A DNA stretch of 64,000 bases from Puccinia triticina (taxonomy: Eukaryota > Basidiomycota > Pucciniomycetes > Pucciniales > Pucciniaceae): contig NC_070562.1 of assembly GCF_026914185.1 (NCBI RefSeq), forward strand, positions 2,914,001 through 2,978,000, given 5' to 3'. This document shows, piece by piece, positions 10,915-21,071 of the stretch. Within the stretch, counting starts at the first letter, position 1. Each line of letters opens with the position of its first letter. The notes below the pieces were generated by a model. That model was given only the letters and a program-made list of their open reading frames with translations. It was not told the DNA's origin and made no database searches. The position numbers were made by a program, and so were the translations under genes.

Positions 10915-11104
10915 GTAACACAATCCAGAAAGAAACCACAATCCACAAGAGAAAATTCCGCAAGGTACCTGGTCCGCCCCAGAAGGATTTTCCGCACAAA
11001 AATCCCCGCACCCCGCACCTAGAAATACAGATAGACAACAAGCCAGTGAAACGTATAACAAAACTGAAACTGAACTCTATAAGATAACAAACATTCTGGG
11101 GTGG

Positions 11105-12295
11105 CTATGTGACCTGGCTGTAGACCAGATAGCGCACCCCCTCACCAATAATCACTTGTTCCATGCCTTTCCCCGCCCCAGCCTTTTTACCGCTGTCCCC
11201 AGCGGTCCGCAATCGCTGACTCTGTCGCAACGGTGGAGGTGCCTGATCCGCACCGTCCTCTTCCAACACAGCTTCCGAACCAGAATCTTCTTTGCTAGCC
11301 GCCGCGCCCGTGTCCTCCGCATCATCTGAGCTCGCTGAAGACAAGGCATCCTCAGGGACCCGAACCTCCTCCTCAGAGTCATCCGATTTGGCGGTCTGAT
11401 TGAAATCCGTAGAACCCCGTGCAAAAAACCGCTTAACATGCGTCGCCGCCGCCCGCTGCTTCAGAAGTGTCCCGTCCAGCTCCTCCAGCTCATAACTTCC
11501 ACCGGGGAATTGCGACACAATGCAAGAAGGACCATTCCACCGGTTAGCAAACAACTTGCCCCACTGAGACTCAAGGCTACGATTGTAAAGAGGAACCAAT
11601 TCCCCCTTGCAGAGAGAATCCCGCAAGCAATGAGCACACCGACGGTCCCAATACCAAACCGCCTAAGCACGACTCTCCTTAAGGCGCGCCGCCGCCTTCG
11701 CAATAACTGAATCCCGCCGCAACAGCTGCTCTGCTCGCGCCAAAAGCAAGTCGTCCGCCGATTTAACTTTCCACAAATCTACAGCCAGATACGTGAACAT
11801 CTCTATATCTACCGGCAAGACCGGCTGGCACCCAAACAACATCTTGTACGGCAAATACCCCGTCATCCGCTTAGTGGAAATCCGGTCTGCAAACAAAACG
11901 GCGGGCAGATACTGCTGCCACTTCTTACCCTCCTCGCCACACAGTTTCACCAGAGCGCTCTTGATCGGCTGATGGCCATGCTCAATCATTCCCGCACCTT
12001 CTGGGTAGTACTCCGTTACTTTGCCGAGCTTAGCGCCACACAACTCCACCAATTTCCGCAAGCCGCCACGAAATTCCGCACCGCCGTCCACCGTGATAAG
12101 TCGCACACTCCCAAACCGCGCAAACCAGTCCTCTTCCAAAAACTGTTTGATTTTCGTCGCCGTAAGATTCACCAGAGGCCGCGCCTCCACCCAACCGGAA
12201 AGATCGTCTCGCGCTACAATCAGGTGCTTGAATTTCCCTGCCTTAATGTGCACCGCATCCATAGATATCCTACTGAACAGCGTGTCCGTTTCCGT
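11105..12295 (-). pseudogene. Gy1 integrase core and C-terminus
   Basis: Catalytic core and C-terminal part of a Ty3/Gypsy integrase, continuing from 21997 on the far side of Gy2. Catalytic acids sit in SMDAVHIKAG, ITVDGGAEF and GMIEHGHQP; YLPYKMLFG and GGSYELEELDGTLLKQR ... THVKRFF are typical of the downstream domain. The tail after HVKRFFARG is acidic, Ser/Ala-rich and about 110 residues long, longer than in Gy2. One in-frame TAG near 11663 interrupts the core-to-C-terminal linker (ESRA*AVWYWD), one C-to-T change from CAG. The final stop is at 11105. Upstream and downstream frames match across Gy2 when one copy of the 4-bp duplication is removed. Confidence 0.88.
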
Positions 12296-13218
12296 TGTGG
12301 AACTACTCTGAGGGAAGAATAGAGCTTGAGAGGGATTTGGTGCTTGAAGGGCTGCCTCTCAGGGGAACAAGAAAAAGAATATAAGAGTATGGACTCTTAA
12401 GGAAGGTGTGGCTATGGAGATTCTTGAGGTATGTCTAAGGGTTTACTTTCTACTAATCTAATAGCAAGGTAAAGGTAATGTAAAGTCTGTCCAACCTGAT
12501 ATATTTGGCATAGACTTATCAAGCTTTTCCACTCTGATTTAATGGCATAAGCTAGGCTAGTGAATGGTGACCAGTGATCTGGATTGCTGGGACAGGATCT
12601 GATAAGGAACAAAAGGTAGGGCCAAAGAGGGCAGACTATATACAAAATATTATGGGGCTGAGCTGTGGTTGGAAGAAAAGATGAAACAGTGAAAATTCTC
12701 AATCAAGGGGCTGAGGCTGAAACTGCTATGGGAATGGAGAGTTCTGGAATGAGGCTGAAATGTGGAGAGACAATGAAACATCAGAAGAAAGGGATTACAT
12801 GTCATATGAGTGGCTGAAAAGGGAAGGGCTGAAACCAAAGGGGACAAGGGTTAAACAATATGGGATCTCCATGGTTATGACATGTGTGGCTAATTCCAAA
12901 TTGGGGTTGTTATACTGGATTGGGAAGGGAGGAAAAGATGATGAATATCCAGGGTCTTTCCTAATAGTCTGGCTCTGTCTGATGGGTGACTTTCTCCCAC
13001 TTGTGCCTAGCTGGGTGCTTGAGGATTATTGAGTTGGTGTAGGTGGGTATCCAGAAGGTGGGGAAAAAGGGTGAAAAGAGAATGGGGGGCCTGTTGATGG
13101 GTATGAGTTGTCCTGGCCTTGATCCTTAAGGAAGATGGGTGCTTGAGTATTCCAGAGAGGGTTATATTGAGGGGAAAAGACTTTGATTTTGGTGCCATAT
13201 TCAGGATTGGCTTACCAC
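12296..13218 (-). repeat. Gy2 3' LTR
   Basis: Nearly identical to 21072-21996. On the plus strand it starts TGTGGAACTACTC and ends GGCTTACCACA. A purine-rich tract (GTTGGGGGTGGA, minus strand) abuts it at 13219-13230. Confidence 0.93.
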
Positions 13219-13234
13219 ATCCACCCCCAACTTT
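13219..13234 (-). promoter_or_regulatory. Gy2 polypurine tract
   Basis: On the minus strand AAAGTTGGGGGTGGA lies directly before the LTR start TGTGGTAAGCC, the expected primer site for plus-strand DNA synthesis. Confidence 0.75.
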
Positions 13235-13697
13235 GATGATGTCCCCATCATCCAAGCCAAAGAAAAAGCCAAACTGGATATGGGAGGAAAAATCAAAGGA
13301 AGAAGAGGAAAAAAAAAGAATATGTAGCAGAAAAATGGAGCCAAAAGATAAAGCAGAAAAAGCCAACAAAGTGAGGGGAAATTTTTTTTGAGATAAGGAA
13401 TTGTTTAATTAATTTTATTAATGTTTTTATGATTTTTGAGTGACTTATCTATAGATTTTCCTATTTATCTATGCATGTTTTTAGTAGTTTAATGGTTTTC
13501 TGATTTTTTTTTTTGCTATATTTATGTGATTTTGTTCACCCCCAACTTGGGTGAATGATGCTGGGTTTCTATGATATTTTTAGAAGGAAAAATGGCTTAG
13601 AGAAATCAAGAGAAGAAAGAGAAGTGAATAGAGTTATGAGTTCCTAGGATATGCGTTGCAAAAGATCAAGTTTTGCTATCTCTAGTCGCAAAAGCTT

Positions 13698-13931
13698 TCA
13701 AACGACCAGCTTCCGTTGGTCCGCAAGCGCTCCGTTGAGTTCCTCGACCGCGCGGTCGCACTCTTTGAGTGTGGTGAAGACCACCAAAGCAGTAAGATTA
13801 AAGGCAGAGAGGGGGGCCGGAATAAAGCAGTGTCTAATATGTCCTATCTGAGACAGCACGGCGGTGAGATTGGCTTCAGTAGTGCCATTACCAAGATTGC
13901 TTATAGAGATAGGAAAGAAAGAGTTTTTCAT
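13698..13931 (-). CDS. Small unknown ORF in Gy2 3' region, possibly RRM-like
   Basis: A 77-residue frame from ATG 13931 (an upstream in-frame ATG lies at 13955). The pattern ISISNLGNGTTEANLTAVLSQ, then IGHIRHCFIP, ALVVFTTLKECDRAVEELNG and ADQRKLVV resembles the strand-helix-strand order of an RNA-recognition motif, but key aromatic RNP residues are not clear. It lies between integrase and the 3' LTR, in the sense direction of the element, in DNA that is GC-richer than the rest of Gy2. It may be a captured gene fragment. I cannot assign a function. Confidence 0.35.
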   Translation of the reverse strand: MKNSFFPISISNLGNGTTEANLTAVLSQIGHIRHCFIPAPLSAFNLTALVVFTTLKECDRAVEELNGALADQRKLVV

Positions 13932-14433
13932 CGTGAGTTGTTGTTTTTCTTCCAAATGAGTACGAGAGCTGTTAAGTAGCTGTCTCCCCTTGTTTTTTAA
14001 GTCAGTCGGTGCAGCCTACTCTGCCACGATTTTTTTTTATTATGGACGCCGAGCGCCCCCGTAACTCAACGGCTTTTCCCTGCTGTAGATACTATCCGGA
14101 AATGAACCCGCTCTTAGTTGTCGGAACGCCGCCAAGACGGGTCTCAATTTTGCTTAGTTCGGTGGGTCCACAAATTTCTGATGTCACGCGTTGTAGCCGG
14201 CCACGGCTAGGCTTTAGAGATAAGAGTTTCCAATTGGTTTGGATTGCTTAGGCCTTGGTCTTGGGTTAGGCAACACCGTCCTGAATCACTGGGCCTTGGC
14301 GGTAGACTTCTGCGCCTTTGGGTTTATAAGAGGTGGGGATCTGAAGGGTGGATAGTACACCATCCTTCTATCACTGTGCTCCATTCATCCTGACCTTTGA
14401 ACCTACTAGCATCTTCATCCCGTTTTATCCACA

Positions 14434-14953
14434 GTCATGTTGTCCGATTGTAGTTATGATTCCAACGATGTCTGGAATCCAGACATCCGTACCGATGCCG
14501 TAAGCGGCTATGGCGAATACGCCACCGTCTCCCCTTTATCCTCTCCTGCACCCGCCAGTGCGGCTCTTCCAGTTGATGAACCCGAGCTCGAATCGCTACC
14601 TGAGCCTATCCTTGAACGATACACATATGGAACATTGTCTGGCGGTCCTTGTTCACCGTCTGTTTGCTTGTTTTCCGACCTCCCAGGCAGTGGGACCGTC
14701 GAATCTCCTATCCAAATTGACACGCCTCCTCCCGACGCCGAAGACGAACCTGTGGTTCGACGTCCTCGACCAAGAGCCCATGTCGCATAGCGCGCCGTCT
14801 GGGGAGCGCCGTCGTATAGCAAGAAGGTGGTTATATCGGGAGGTTATGGGGGAGGTGGAAGAGGTGCTGGCTGGTTCAGAGGAGGCACAAATAGAATATA
14901 CCGACAGAGGTGAGTTTGATGAGTTTATCCATAGAAAACAAACCAGTGCATAA
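14434..14953 (+). CDS. Antisense accessory ORF in Gy2 3' region, unknown
   Basis: ATG at 14437 opens a 117-residue acidic, proline-rich frame (ending VVRRPRPRAHVA at 14790). It contains GSGTVESPIQIDTPPP, a hydrophobic-acidic stretch reminiscent of SUMO-interacting motifs. A second frame (14510-14953) ends in a convincing charged helix (RRRIARRWLYREVMGEVEEV ... GEFDEFIHRKQ), so one frameshift or an unseen intron may join the two near 14.78 kb. A TTATAAG box lies near 14322, about 115 bases upstream. It runs antisense to the polymerase. No family is recognised. Confidence 0.45.
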
Positions 14954-14992
14954 CAAAAGAATTTTAATAGTGAGCTAACTCCCTCATTTCTA

Positions 14993-14995
<3 letters not shown>

Positions 14996-15028
<33 letters not shown>

Positions 15029-15109
15029 ATGGTAAAAATAGATAATGAAGATGCAGATCAAGATTAGCAGAGATGTGATTGTCCATTTTTTTTTTTTTTT
15101 TTTTTTTTT
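14996..15109. repeat. T31 and T24 tracts after Gy2 integrase
   Basis: Uninterrupted T runs at 14996-15026 and 15086-15109 lie between the antisense ORF and the integrase stop at 15129. They read as A tracts on the coding strand of Gy2, and the position matches T35 beside Gy1. Confidence 0.9.
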
Positions 15110-15128
15110 AGGTACTTTTTCTTGTATG

Positions 15129-18100
15129 TCATTGGTCTCTGGAAAAAAAAGGTTTAACATGTGAAGCAGCAAATCTCCTTTTTAAAGTTGTACCATCCAA
15201 TTCTTCCAGGTTGTATGAGCCTCCTTCTTCCTGTTTGGTAATTCTATAAGGGCCATTCCATTTGTTTTCAAACAACTTCCCATGCTGAGAATCCAAGCTT
15301 TTGTTATAAACAAGGACAAGTTGGCCAACTCCAAGAGGTTTTCTGAGATTTTTCTTCTGATTCTGACTTTCCAAAGACTGGGACCTTGACTCCTTTAATT
15401 TCTTGTAAGCTTCCTGTAATACTTCTTCTCTCCTTTCCAGTTGGTGAATTCTTGCTAACAATAATTCCTCTGTTGTTTTAATATCTTCCCAGTTGGTTCC
15501 AAGATATGTTTCCAGTTCCAGGTCCACAGGTAAAATAGCAGGTTGTCCAAAAAGTAATTCATATGGAGAATATCCAGTTGTCCTTTTGGTTGAGATTCTG
15601 TCAGCAAATAAGACCAGAGGGAGGTAATGTCTCCACTTATTTCCATCTGTTGCACACAGTTTGACTAGAGTATCTTTGAGGGGTTGGTGGCCTCTTTCAA
15701 TCATTCCATTGGCCTCAGGGTAGTAGGGGGTAGTGACTTTAACTTTTGATCCAACTTGAGAGAGAGCTTTCTGAAATTCTTGGCCAAATTCTGGGCCACC
15801 ATCCACAACAACAGTAAGAGGTACACCATACCTGTGAATCCAGTGCTCTAGGAACCAATCTGCAATCTTCTTGGCTTTGATATGTCCTAGTCCAACTGCT
15901 TCTACCCATCCAGAAAGATCATCCCTGGCAACTACAAGGTATTTCCATTTTCCAGCTTTGATGTGAATGGTATCCAGGCTGACTCTTCCAAAGATAGTAG
16001 ATTTTCCAGTAGCCTTCTTTGCTTCCAGGTGTTTGGCTGAACTCCTTTTCTGACAGGCAAGGCAAGATTGGACCCATTTTTTGACAGACCTCTTCATGTT
16101 TGGCCACCAAAATCTGATCCTGGTTCTTCTGTAAGTTTCATACATTCCTCTGTGGCCTAATTCTTCATGAAGGGAGTTTAGAATAGATTTTTGAAGTTCT
16201 GGAGAGGTTACCACTACTTGGGGGAAAGGTTTGTTTCTTCTTTTCAGTTGGCCTTCAGACATAAAGAACATGGCTGATTTGTGTTTGATTGTTGTCCAGT
16301 CTTTTGCAGTGCAGTTGGGTGGTCTATTGAGAGTTTCCAGATAATATTGTAAATCCTTCCAAACTCCAATTTGATCATTTTTTGTAGGTTCCAAGATGGT
16401 TGCATTGATCTGCTTGACTCCAAATCCAGGGTGAGGTTTGATCCATTTCTCTTCTTCATCAAAGTCTTCTCCAATTTCTCCAGGGTCTGGGGGTCTTCTT
16501 GATAATCCATCTGGCATAGTAAAAGTTTTTCCAGGGACATGTTTCATAGTGAAAGAAAAGAGTTGGATAAAAGATACCCATCTAGTCATGGGGCCATTTG
16601 GGAGGTCAGGTGTGTTGATCATTTCTATCAGGCTTTTGGCATCCACTAATAACTCAAAATGTTGTCCCCAAAGTTGAGTTTGAAGTTTCTTGAGGATTTT
16701 GGTGACACCACAGAGTTCTAGTTTGGATTGGGAATATTTGGATTCAGTTGGGGAGAAAACTACTGATTCATAGAGGACTGGTCTGTCCAAGGCTTCATGT
16801 TCCTGAGTAAGTACTGCTCCAGCTGCTATGTAACTAGAATCCACAGCTAATTTAATTTGTCCTGCTTCTTCAGAGTAATCCAGCTTCTTGAGGGTTATGT
16901 CATATCCAATGAGATGCTTTAATTTTTCAAAGGCTTCCTGGCATTTCTGAGTCCATTTCCATTCTGTTCCTTTGTGAGTGAGTTTTCTGAGGGGTGCTGC
17001 AAGTTTTGATAGTCCTGGGATAAACATTCTGACATAAACACAAATTCCAAGAAACCCCCTGACTTCAGTTGGATTGTCAGATTTTGGCCAGGTTTCCACT
17101 TTGTTCAGTTGTTTTTGGCTATTTTCCTTCCTTCCTTGCAAACCACATGGCCAACAAGATCCAGGGCAGGAACACAGCAAGCAAATTTCTTTCCAGAGAT
17201 GGTGAGTCCAGCTTCTTCTGTCCTAAAGAGTATTCTTTCCAGAGTAATTGCATACTCCCAGATAAATCTTCTGATGCCAGGGTTTTCTTCCAGGGTTTCT
17301 TGATTATAGTCTGAGACAGGGCCTTTGATTCCACCATCATCAATAAAGATTCCTACATTTTCTGGTATTTCATCCTGGAGGATCCACATCATCTGGGCCT
17401 GGTAGACTGCAACAGAATTGGTGGCTCCTTGGGGTAGTCTGGTGAGTTGAAATCTTCCAAAGGGGGTTTCAAAGGTGGTTAAGGGTCTTGATTCCATGGC
17501 TAACTCCCTCTCATCATATCCTCCCATTATATCACCCAGACCATAGCAGGCCCTTCCAGTGAAAGATTCAATGAGTTCTTCAGGATTTGGTGGGATTCCA
17601 GAGTCTTTGATGGTAACCTTGTTAAGTCTTTGTAAGTCATGAACAACTCTGAGTTTTCCATCATGCTTTTTGACACAGAAGACTGGGGAGGAGTAACTGG
17701 AGCAGGATTGTTCATAGAGACCAGTTTTGACTCTTTCTCTTACTAATTCCACAAATTGGTCCTTAATTGCTGCAGGGATGGGGATTGGTTTTTGTTGCCA
17801 GGGTTCATGTTTGATGACTGGGATTCTGTAGGGTTGTCCATAGGTGTGTTTGAGTAGTCCTCTTTCTTCAGCACAGAAAGCCAGGCCACCTTGTCTGAGT
17901 ACTATAATATGCTGAAAAAGTTTGAGTTCTTCTGGCCAGAGCCATCCAGGAGGGCCAAAGTTTATTACCTCTAATCTTTCTGCTGTGATTTTAGGAGTGG
18001 GAGAAAATTCTGGGGGAAAAGGAGTTATGGGAGTTTGATAGGGATCTCTGGAGAGAGGAGCATTAGAGAGAGGTGGGTTCAGGTTTTGGGGCATGGGTTC

Positions 18101-18274
18101 ATTTACTGGTTTGATTTTTTTTGCAGTGGATTTATACTTTGATGCACATACTAACTTATCCTGAGTTTGATTGTTTTGATTAAGCACCTCCCATGTACTT
18201 ACTCTTGGGAGGTGCCAGAGCCTAAAAAATGACTTTGGGTGGTTGCTGTATGGGTTGGGAAATCTTTTTCCCAT
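15129..18274 (-). pseudogene. Gy2 pol: reverse transcriptase, RNase H, integrase
   Basis: The first frame (18274-17105) carries RT: RLNKVTIKDSGIPPNPEE, GLYEQSCSSYSS, LPQGATNSVAVYQAQM and the catalytic FIDDGG. The second frame (17180-15129) carries the RT thumb/connection (PTEVRGFLGICVYVRMF), RNase H (LAVDSSYIAAGAVL, SKLELCGV, LLVDAKSLIEM) and integrase. Integrase shows HEELGHRG ... CLACQKR zinc binding, then SLDTIHIKAGK, VVVDGGPEF and NGMIERGHQ acids, and GGSYNLEELDGTTLKRR ... HVKPFF at the end. The two frames differ by -1 and overlap at 17105-17180, inside the RT, which is best read as an inactivating indel in an A-rich run. Entry into this region from the protease frame needs a -1 shift at 18223-18229. 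Confidence 0.9.
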
Positions 18275-19907
18275 TTCTGATGTTCTGGATGAGATATGGG
18301 AACCAAGTAAGTTTTACCTGCTTTCATAATTGAAAGACTTTCTGATCCTTCCCTGTTGAATCTGATGGTTGCTGATACATCTTTGAGCCAAGGTGTTCCT
18401 AAAATTGGCTGGATATCTGCTGCTGAAACATAAAATTGAGTGTTCATTGACATATTACCTAATTTGATGGTGACTCCTTCTGCAATTCCAAGGATTTCAC
18501 TCTTATGGCCTCCAATGCCTTTTAAGTTCATGTTCCTTTGGGTGACTATTAATCCCATTCTTGCTGCAAGATTCCTGGGAAGTAAGTTGACTTGTGATCC
18601 ATTATCCAAGAGGGCCTGAAAGTTTTTTCCATTTATAGTGACATCTACATATCCAAGAGGGCAAGCATAGTGGGGTGATTCTGGCTCCAGTTCTTCTTCT
18701 TGGTCCTGGTCTTCTTCTACATCTCCAGAGTTGGTTGTTTTGGAAGGGGTTTCCAGAGGTATCCTTCTAGGGCTGATCTTCTTCTTCAAGACATCCACAG
18801 CTCCAGGGGAAATGGCCAAAAGTTCAGCATAGGATAATTCCAATCTGCCATCAGTGAGCATCCTGCTAACTACCCTTTCTTCTGCCTCAGGGTATTCCTT
18901 AGCTAATGGTTTCTCTACATAGGTCTTCCTAGTTGGTTTTTCCTTGGGAGTTTGGGAGTCTTCAGGGGTTTGGATCTGGACTTTCTTGGCTGGGGATTTT
19001 CCTTGAGGGGTTGGAAGAGTGGGAAGGGGAATGGGGTCCTTTTTGGCATATTCCAGAGGTTGGTCCATGTCCATGTGGTCTTTCTTTTCCTTTCTGACCT
19101 TCTTGTTGGTAACTACCTCTTCTGGGTATTCCATACCACTTCTAGTCCTTTTTCCAATGTCACAGTCATAGGTGGATAAGTCTTCAGTTGGGTCTATTTC
19201 TTCCAGTTGTCCAAAGGAGGCTTGAGGTTCAGTAGAGTTGCCAGTTTTGAGGGTTCCAGCAGGTAAGTTTAGTATTCCAGGCTGTTTCTGTTCCTGGTGG
19301 TATTGGTCTACAGCAAACTTGTAAGCTCTGTTCCTTTCCCAGGGGACTATATTTCCATCAGGCAGTCTTACATTATTACCTTCTTTCTTGAATTTTCCAT
19401 TCAGTTCATCCAGATTGGCCAGGTTGCACCTAGAAAAAGAGTGGCCCATTTGGTGGCATTAATTGCACTTGACAGTTGTCCAGTCCTTATCCTGCTGGGC
19501 TGGTTTGTATGGTACATGACTTTTCATGAAGAAGGGGGAAGGTTTCTGGGTATGCCAGCTGGATAGGGTTTTAGTGAGTTCCTCAACTTCTTTTTCCTGT
19601 GTTTTGTATTTGGGAGAAGCATTGTTAGTAGTAGGATTGACATAGTCAATGCCTTTCCAAACCTTTCTCCTAGACATTACTGATTTCTGATGGACTTCTT
19701 TATGGATATATGAGAGCAGAACTTCAGTTTCAGGCAGAATGTCACCACCATCCTTGGAGGTAAGCATCATATTGTTTCTGACCAGCTCCTTTGTGAAAGC
19801 TTGCTCTATTTCCTCACTAAGGGCTTCTAGAAGGTTATCTCTGAATTCCTCAATACTGGAACTGTACCCCATTCTTACCAGGTAGTTAGTGATTGCTGCA
19901 AACTTGG
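18199..19907 (-). pseudogene. Gy2 Gag C-terminus, zinc knuckle and protease
   Basis: This frame starts after the shift near 19911 (FRTKFAAITNYLVRMGYSSS) and contains the Gag C-terminal part. A CCHC knuckle follows (KCN*CHQMGHSFSRCN), which has a TAA stop between its first two cysteines at about 19457. Then comes a charged linker and an aspartic protease with LLDNGSQVNLLPRNLAARMG, where the active triad is DNG rather than DTG or DSG. ILGTPWLKDV matches the second conserved protease block. The TAA divides it into 19459-19872 and 18199-19449. Usual knuckle spacing CX2CX4HX4C is preserved if the stop is a mutated residue. Confidence 0.85.
18223..18229 (-). promoter_or_regulatory. Candidate -1 frameshift site, protease to RT
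   Basis: The minus strand reads T TTT TTA with zero-frame codons TTT TTA GGC of the protease frame. Slipping by -1 enters the RT frame exactly (FFRLWHLPRVSTWEVLNQ). The zero frame ends soon after, at 18199. Confidence 0.6.
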
Positions 19908-20774
19908 TCCTAAAAAAATTTTAAAGTGTTCAGTAGTACTAATACCCCCTCCCTTAATGGCAGAGTGTACTAGGTCCTTAAGATCATGTCTGGTATATCT
20001 GACTAAAGGAAGTGAAGATCCAAACCTGTTGAGTAACTCCTTTTTTAGCAATTCCCAGTCTTGATCCTCATAGCCAGTCATTTCTTCAACTCCATCCTTC
20101 AGATCCATGCCTTTGATAAAAGGAGAAATTTGGGTGACCAGGTCTAAGTGAGTGGCTCCATCAGTTCTTCCAGCTGCTTCATATCTTCTGATAAATTTTT
20201 CTATGGGCATGTTGGATCCATCAAAGCAAAGATCCATATCCAGTGGTTTAATTTTGATTGCTCTGTGATTTCCCCCAGAGTACCTTGGCATAGCAGGTTC
20301 TCCTTCCAGGTAATGAGTAGTAGTAGGTATAGCTGATCTAGGATAAGATGGTTCATTTATGGGAGCTGATTCTGAGTGTCTGGGTATAAAAGGTTCAGGA
20401 AGAGGATCCAAAGCAGGGCTTCCAGTAGTAGAGGGACTTCCATTTCTCATAGGTCCAGGGTTTGCAGGTATGTTGTTTCCTCCAAAGTGTGTGGGATTAG
20501 GCTGATTGAAAAATCCTCCAGTATGGGCTTCAGGTTGTTGAGTTGGTCCAAGGTTGGGTTGTCCTCTAGGTTCCATAGCATTTGCTCCAAAGTTTGTAGG
20601 TAAGTTGTTTCCTCCAAAGTGGGTGGGGTTGGGCTGATTGAAGACTCCTCCAGTATTGGATTCCAAGTCAGGTCCAGGTTGTTGAGTTTTTGGTCTAAAT
20701 GGAGGGATGACCATTTCTTCCAAAGTCTTGATGATTAATCCAGTGTGGGAGCTACTTCTGGCAGGTCTGGGCAT
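19875..20774 (-). CDS. Gy2 Gag N-terminal and capsid region
   Basis: A 299-residue frame from ATG 20774. The first half has two copies of a repeat (NTGGVFNQPNPTHFGGNN and HTGGFFNQPNPTHFGGNN). The second half has capsid-like features of Gypsy Gag: DLCFDGSNMPIEKFIRRYEA, DLVTQISPFIKG, YEDQDWELLKKELLNRFGS. The frame ends at 19875 soon after a U_UUU_UUA sequence, and the homologous continuation is in the -1 frame. It is the structural protein of the virus-like particle. Confidence 0.82.
   Translation of the reverse strand: MPRPARSSSHTGLIIKTLEEMVIPPFRPKTQQPGPDLESNTGGVFNQPNPTHFGGNNLPTNFGANAMEPRGQPNLGPTQQPEAHTGGFFNQPNPTHFGGNNIPANPGPMRNGSPSTTGSPALDPLPEPFIPRHSESAPINEPSYPRSAIPTTTHYLEGEPAMPRYSGGNHRAIKIKPLDMDLCFDGSNMPIEKFIRRYEAAGRTDGATHLDLVTQISPFIKGMDLKDGVEEMTGYEDQDWELLKKELLNRFGSSLPLVRYTRHDLKDLVHSAIKGGGISTTEHFKIFLGPSLQQSLTTW
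19911..19917 (-). promoter_or_regulatory. Candidate -1 frameshift site inside Gag
   Basis: Same heptamer as at 18223: minus strand T TTT TTA followed by GG, with TTT TTA aligned to zero-frame codons. A -1 slip leads into the next Gag frame (FRTKFAAITNYL). The alternative is loss of one T from a run of eight. Confidence 0.5.
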
Positions 20775-21050
20775 GGTTAAGGGTTGATTGTTAAGTAAGT
20801 GGATAGAAGGAGTTGGGGAGTTGGTCTGTAAGCTGATGATATGGTTGTTAAAAGTAGATAGCCTAAAGGATTGTTCTGAAGAAGTTGATGAATGTATTTT
20901 GTTGAAAGTGGTAGGTTTATAAGGTGTTAAAAGTATGTAGTTTAAGGTAAGTAATTTGTGAAGTATAAAGTTTTTATGAGTTCACTAGCTAATCCTGTAA
21001 CTATATTAGACTAGGAAATAAAAGTAAGGGCTGAAAACTAAAGATCTTCA

Positions 21051-21069
21051 GGCCACTGTTGGGACACCA
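21051..21069 (-). promoter_or_regulatory. Gy2 primer-binding site
   Basis: Two bases after the 5' LTR the minus strand reads TGGTGTCCCAACAGTGGCC, starting with the TGG that pairs with a tRNA CCA end. The tRNA species is not identified. Confidence 0.7.
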
Positions 21070-21071
21070 CT

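Noticed and set aside
12412..13391. Paired frames repeated at 12.4-13.4 and 21.2-22.2 kb as a gene family
   Set aside because: They lie in the Gy2 LTRs and cross LTR edges.
18158..18200. 42-base intron joining protease and RT of Gy2
   Set aside because: GTAAGT and CTCAG signals are present, but the joined phase does not match and the length is very short; the -1 shift explains the frames better.
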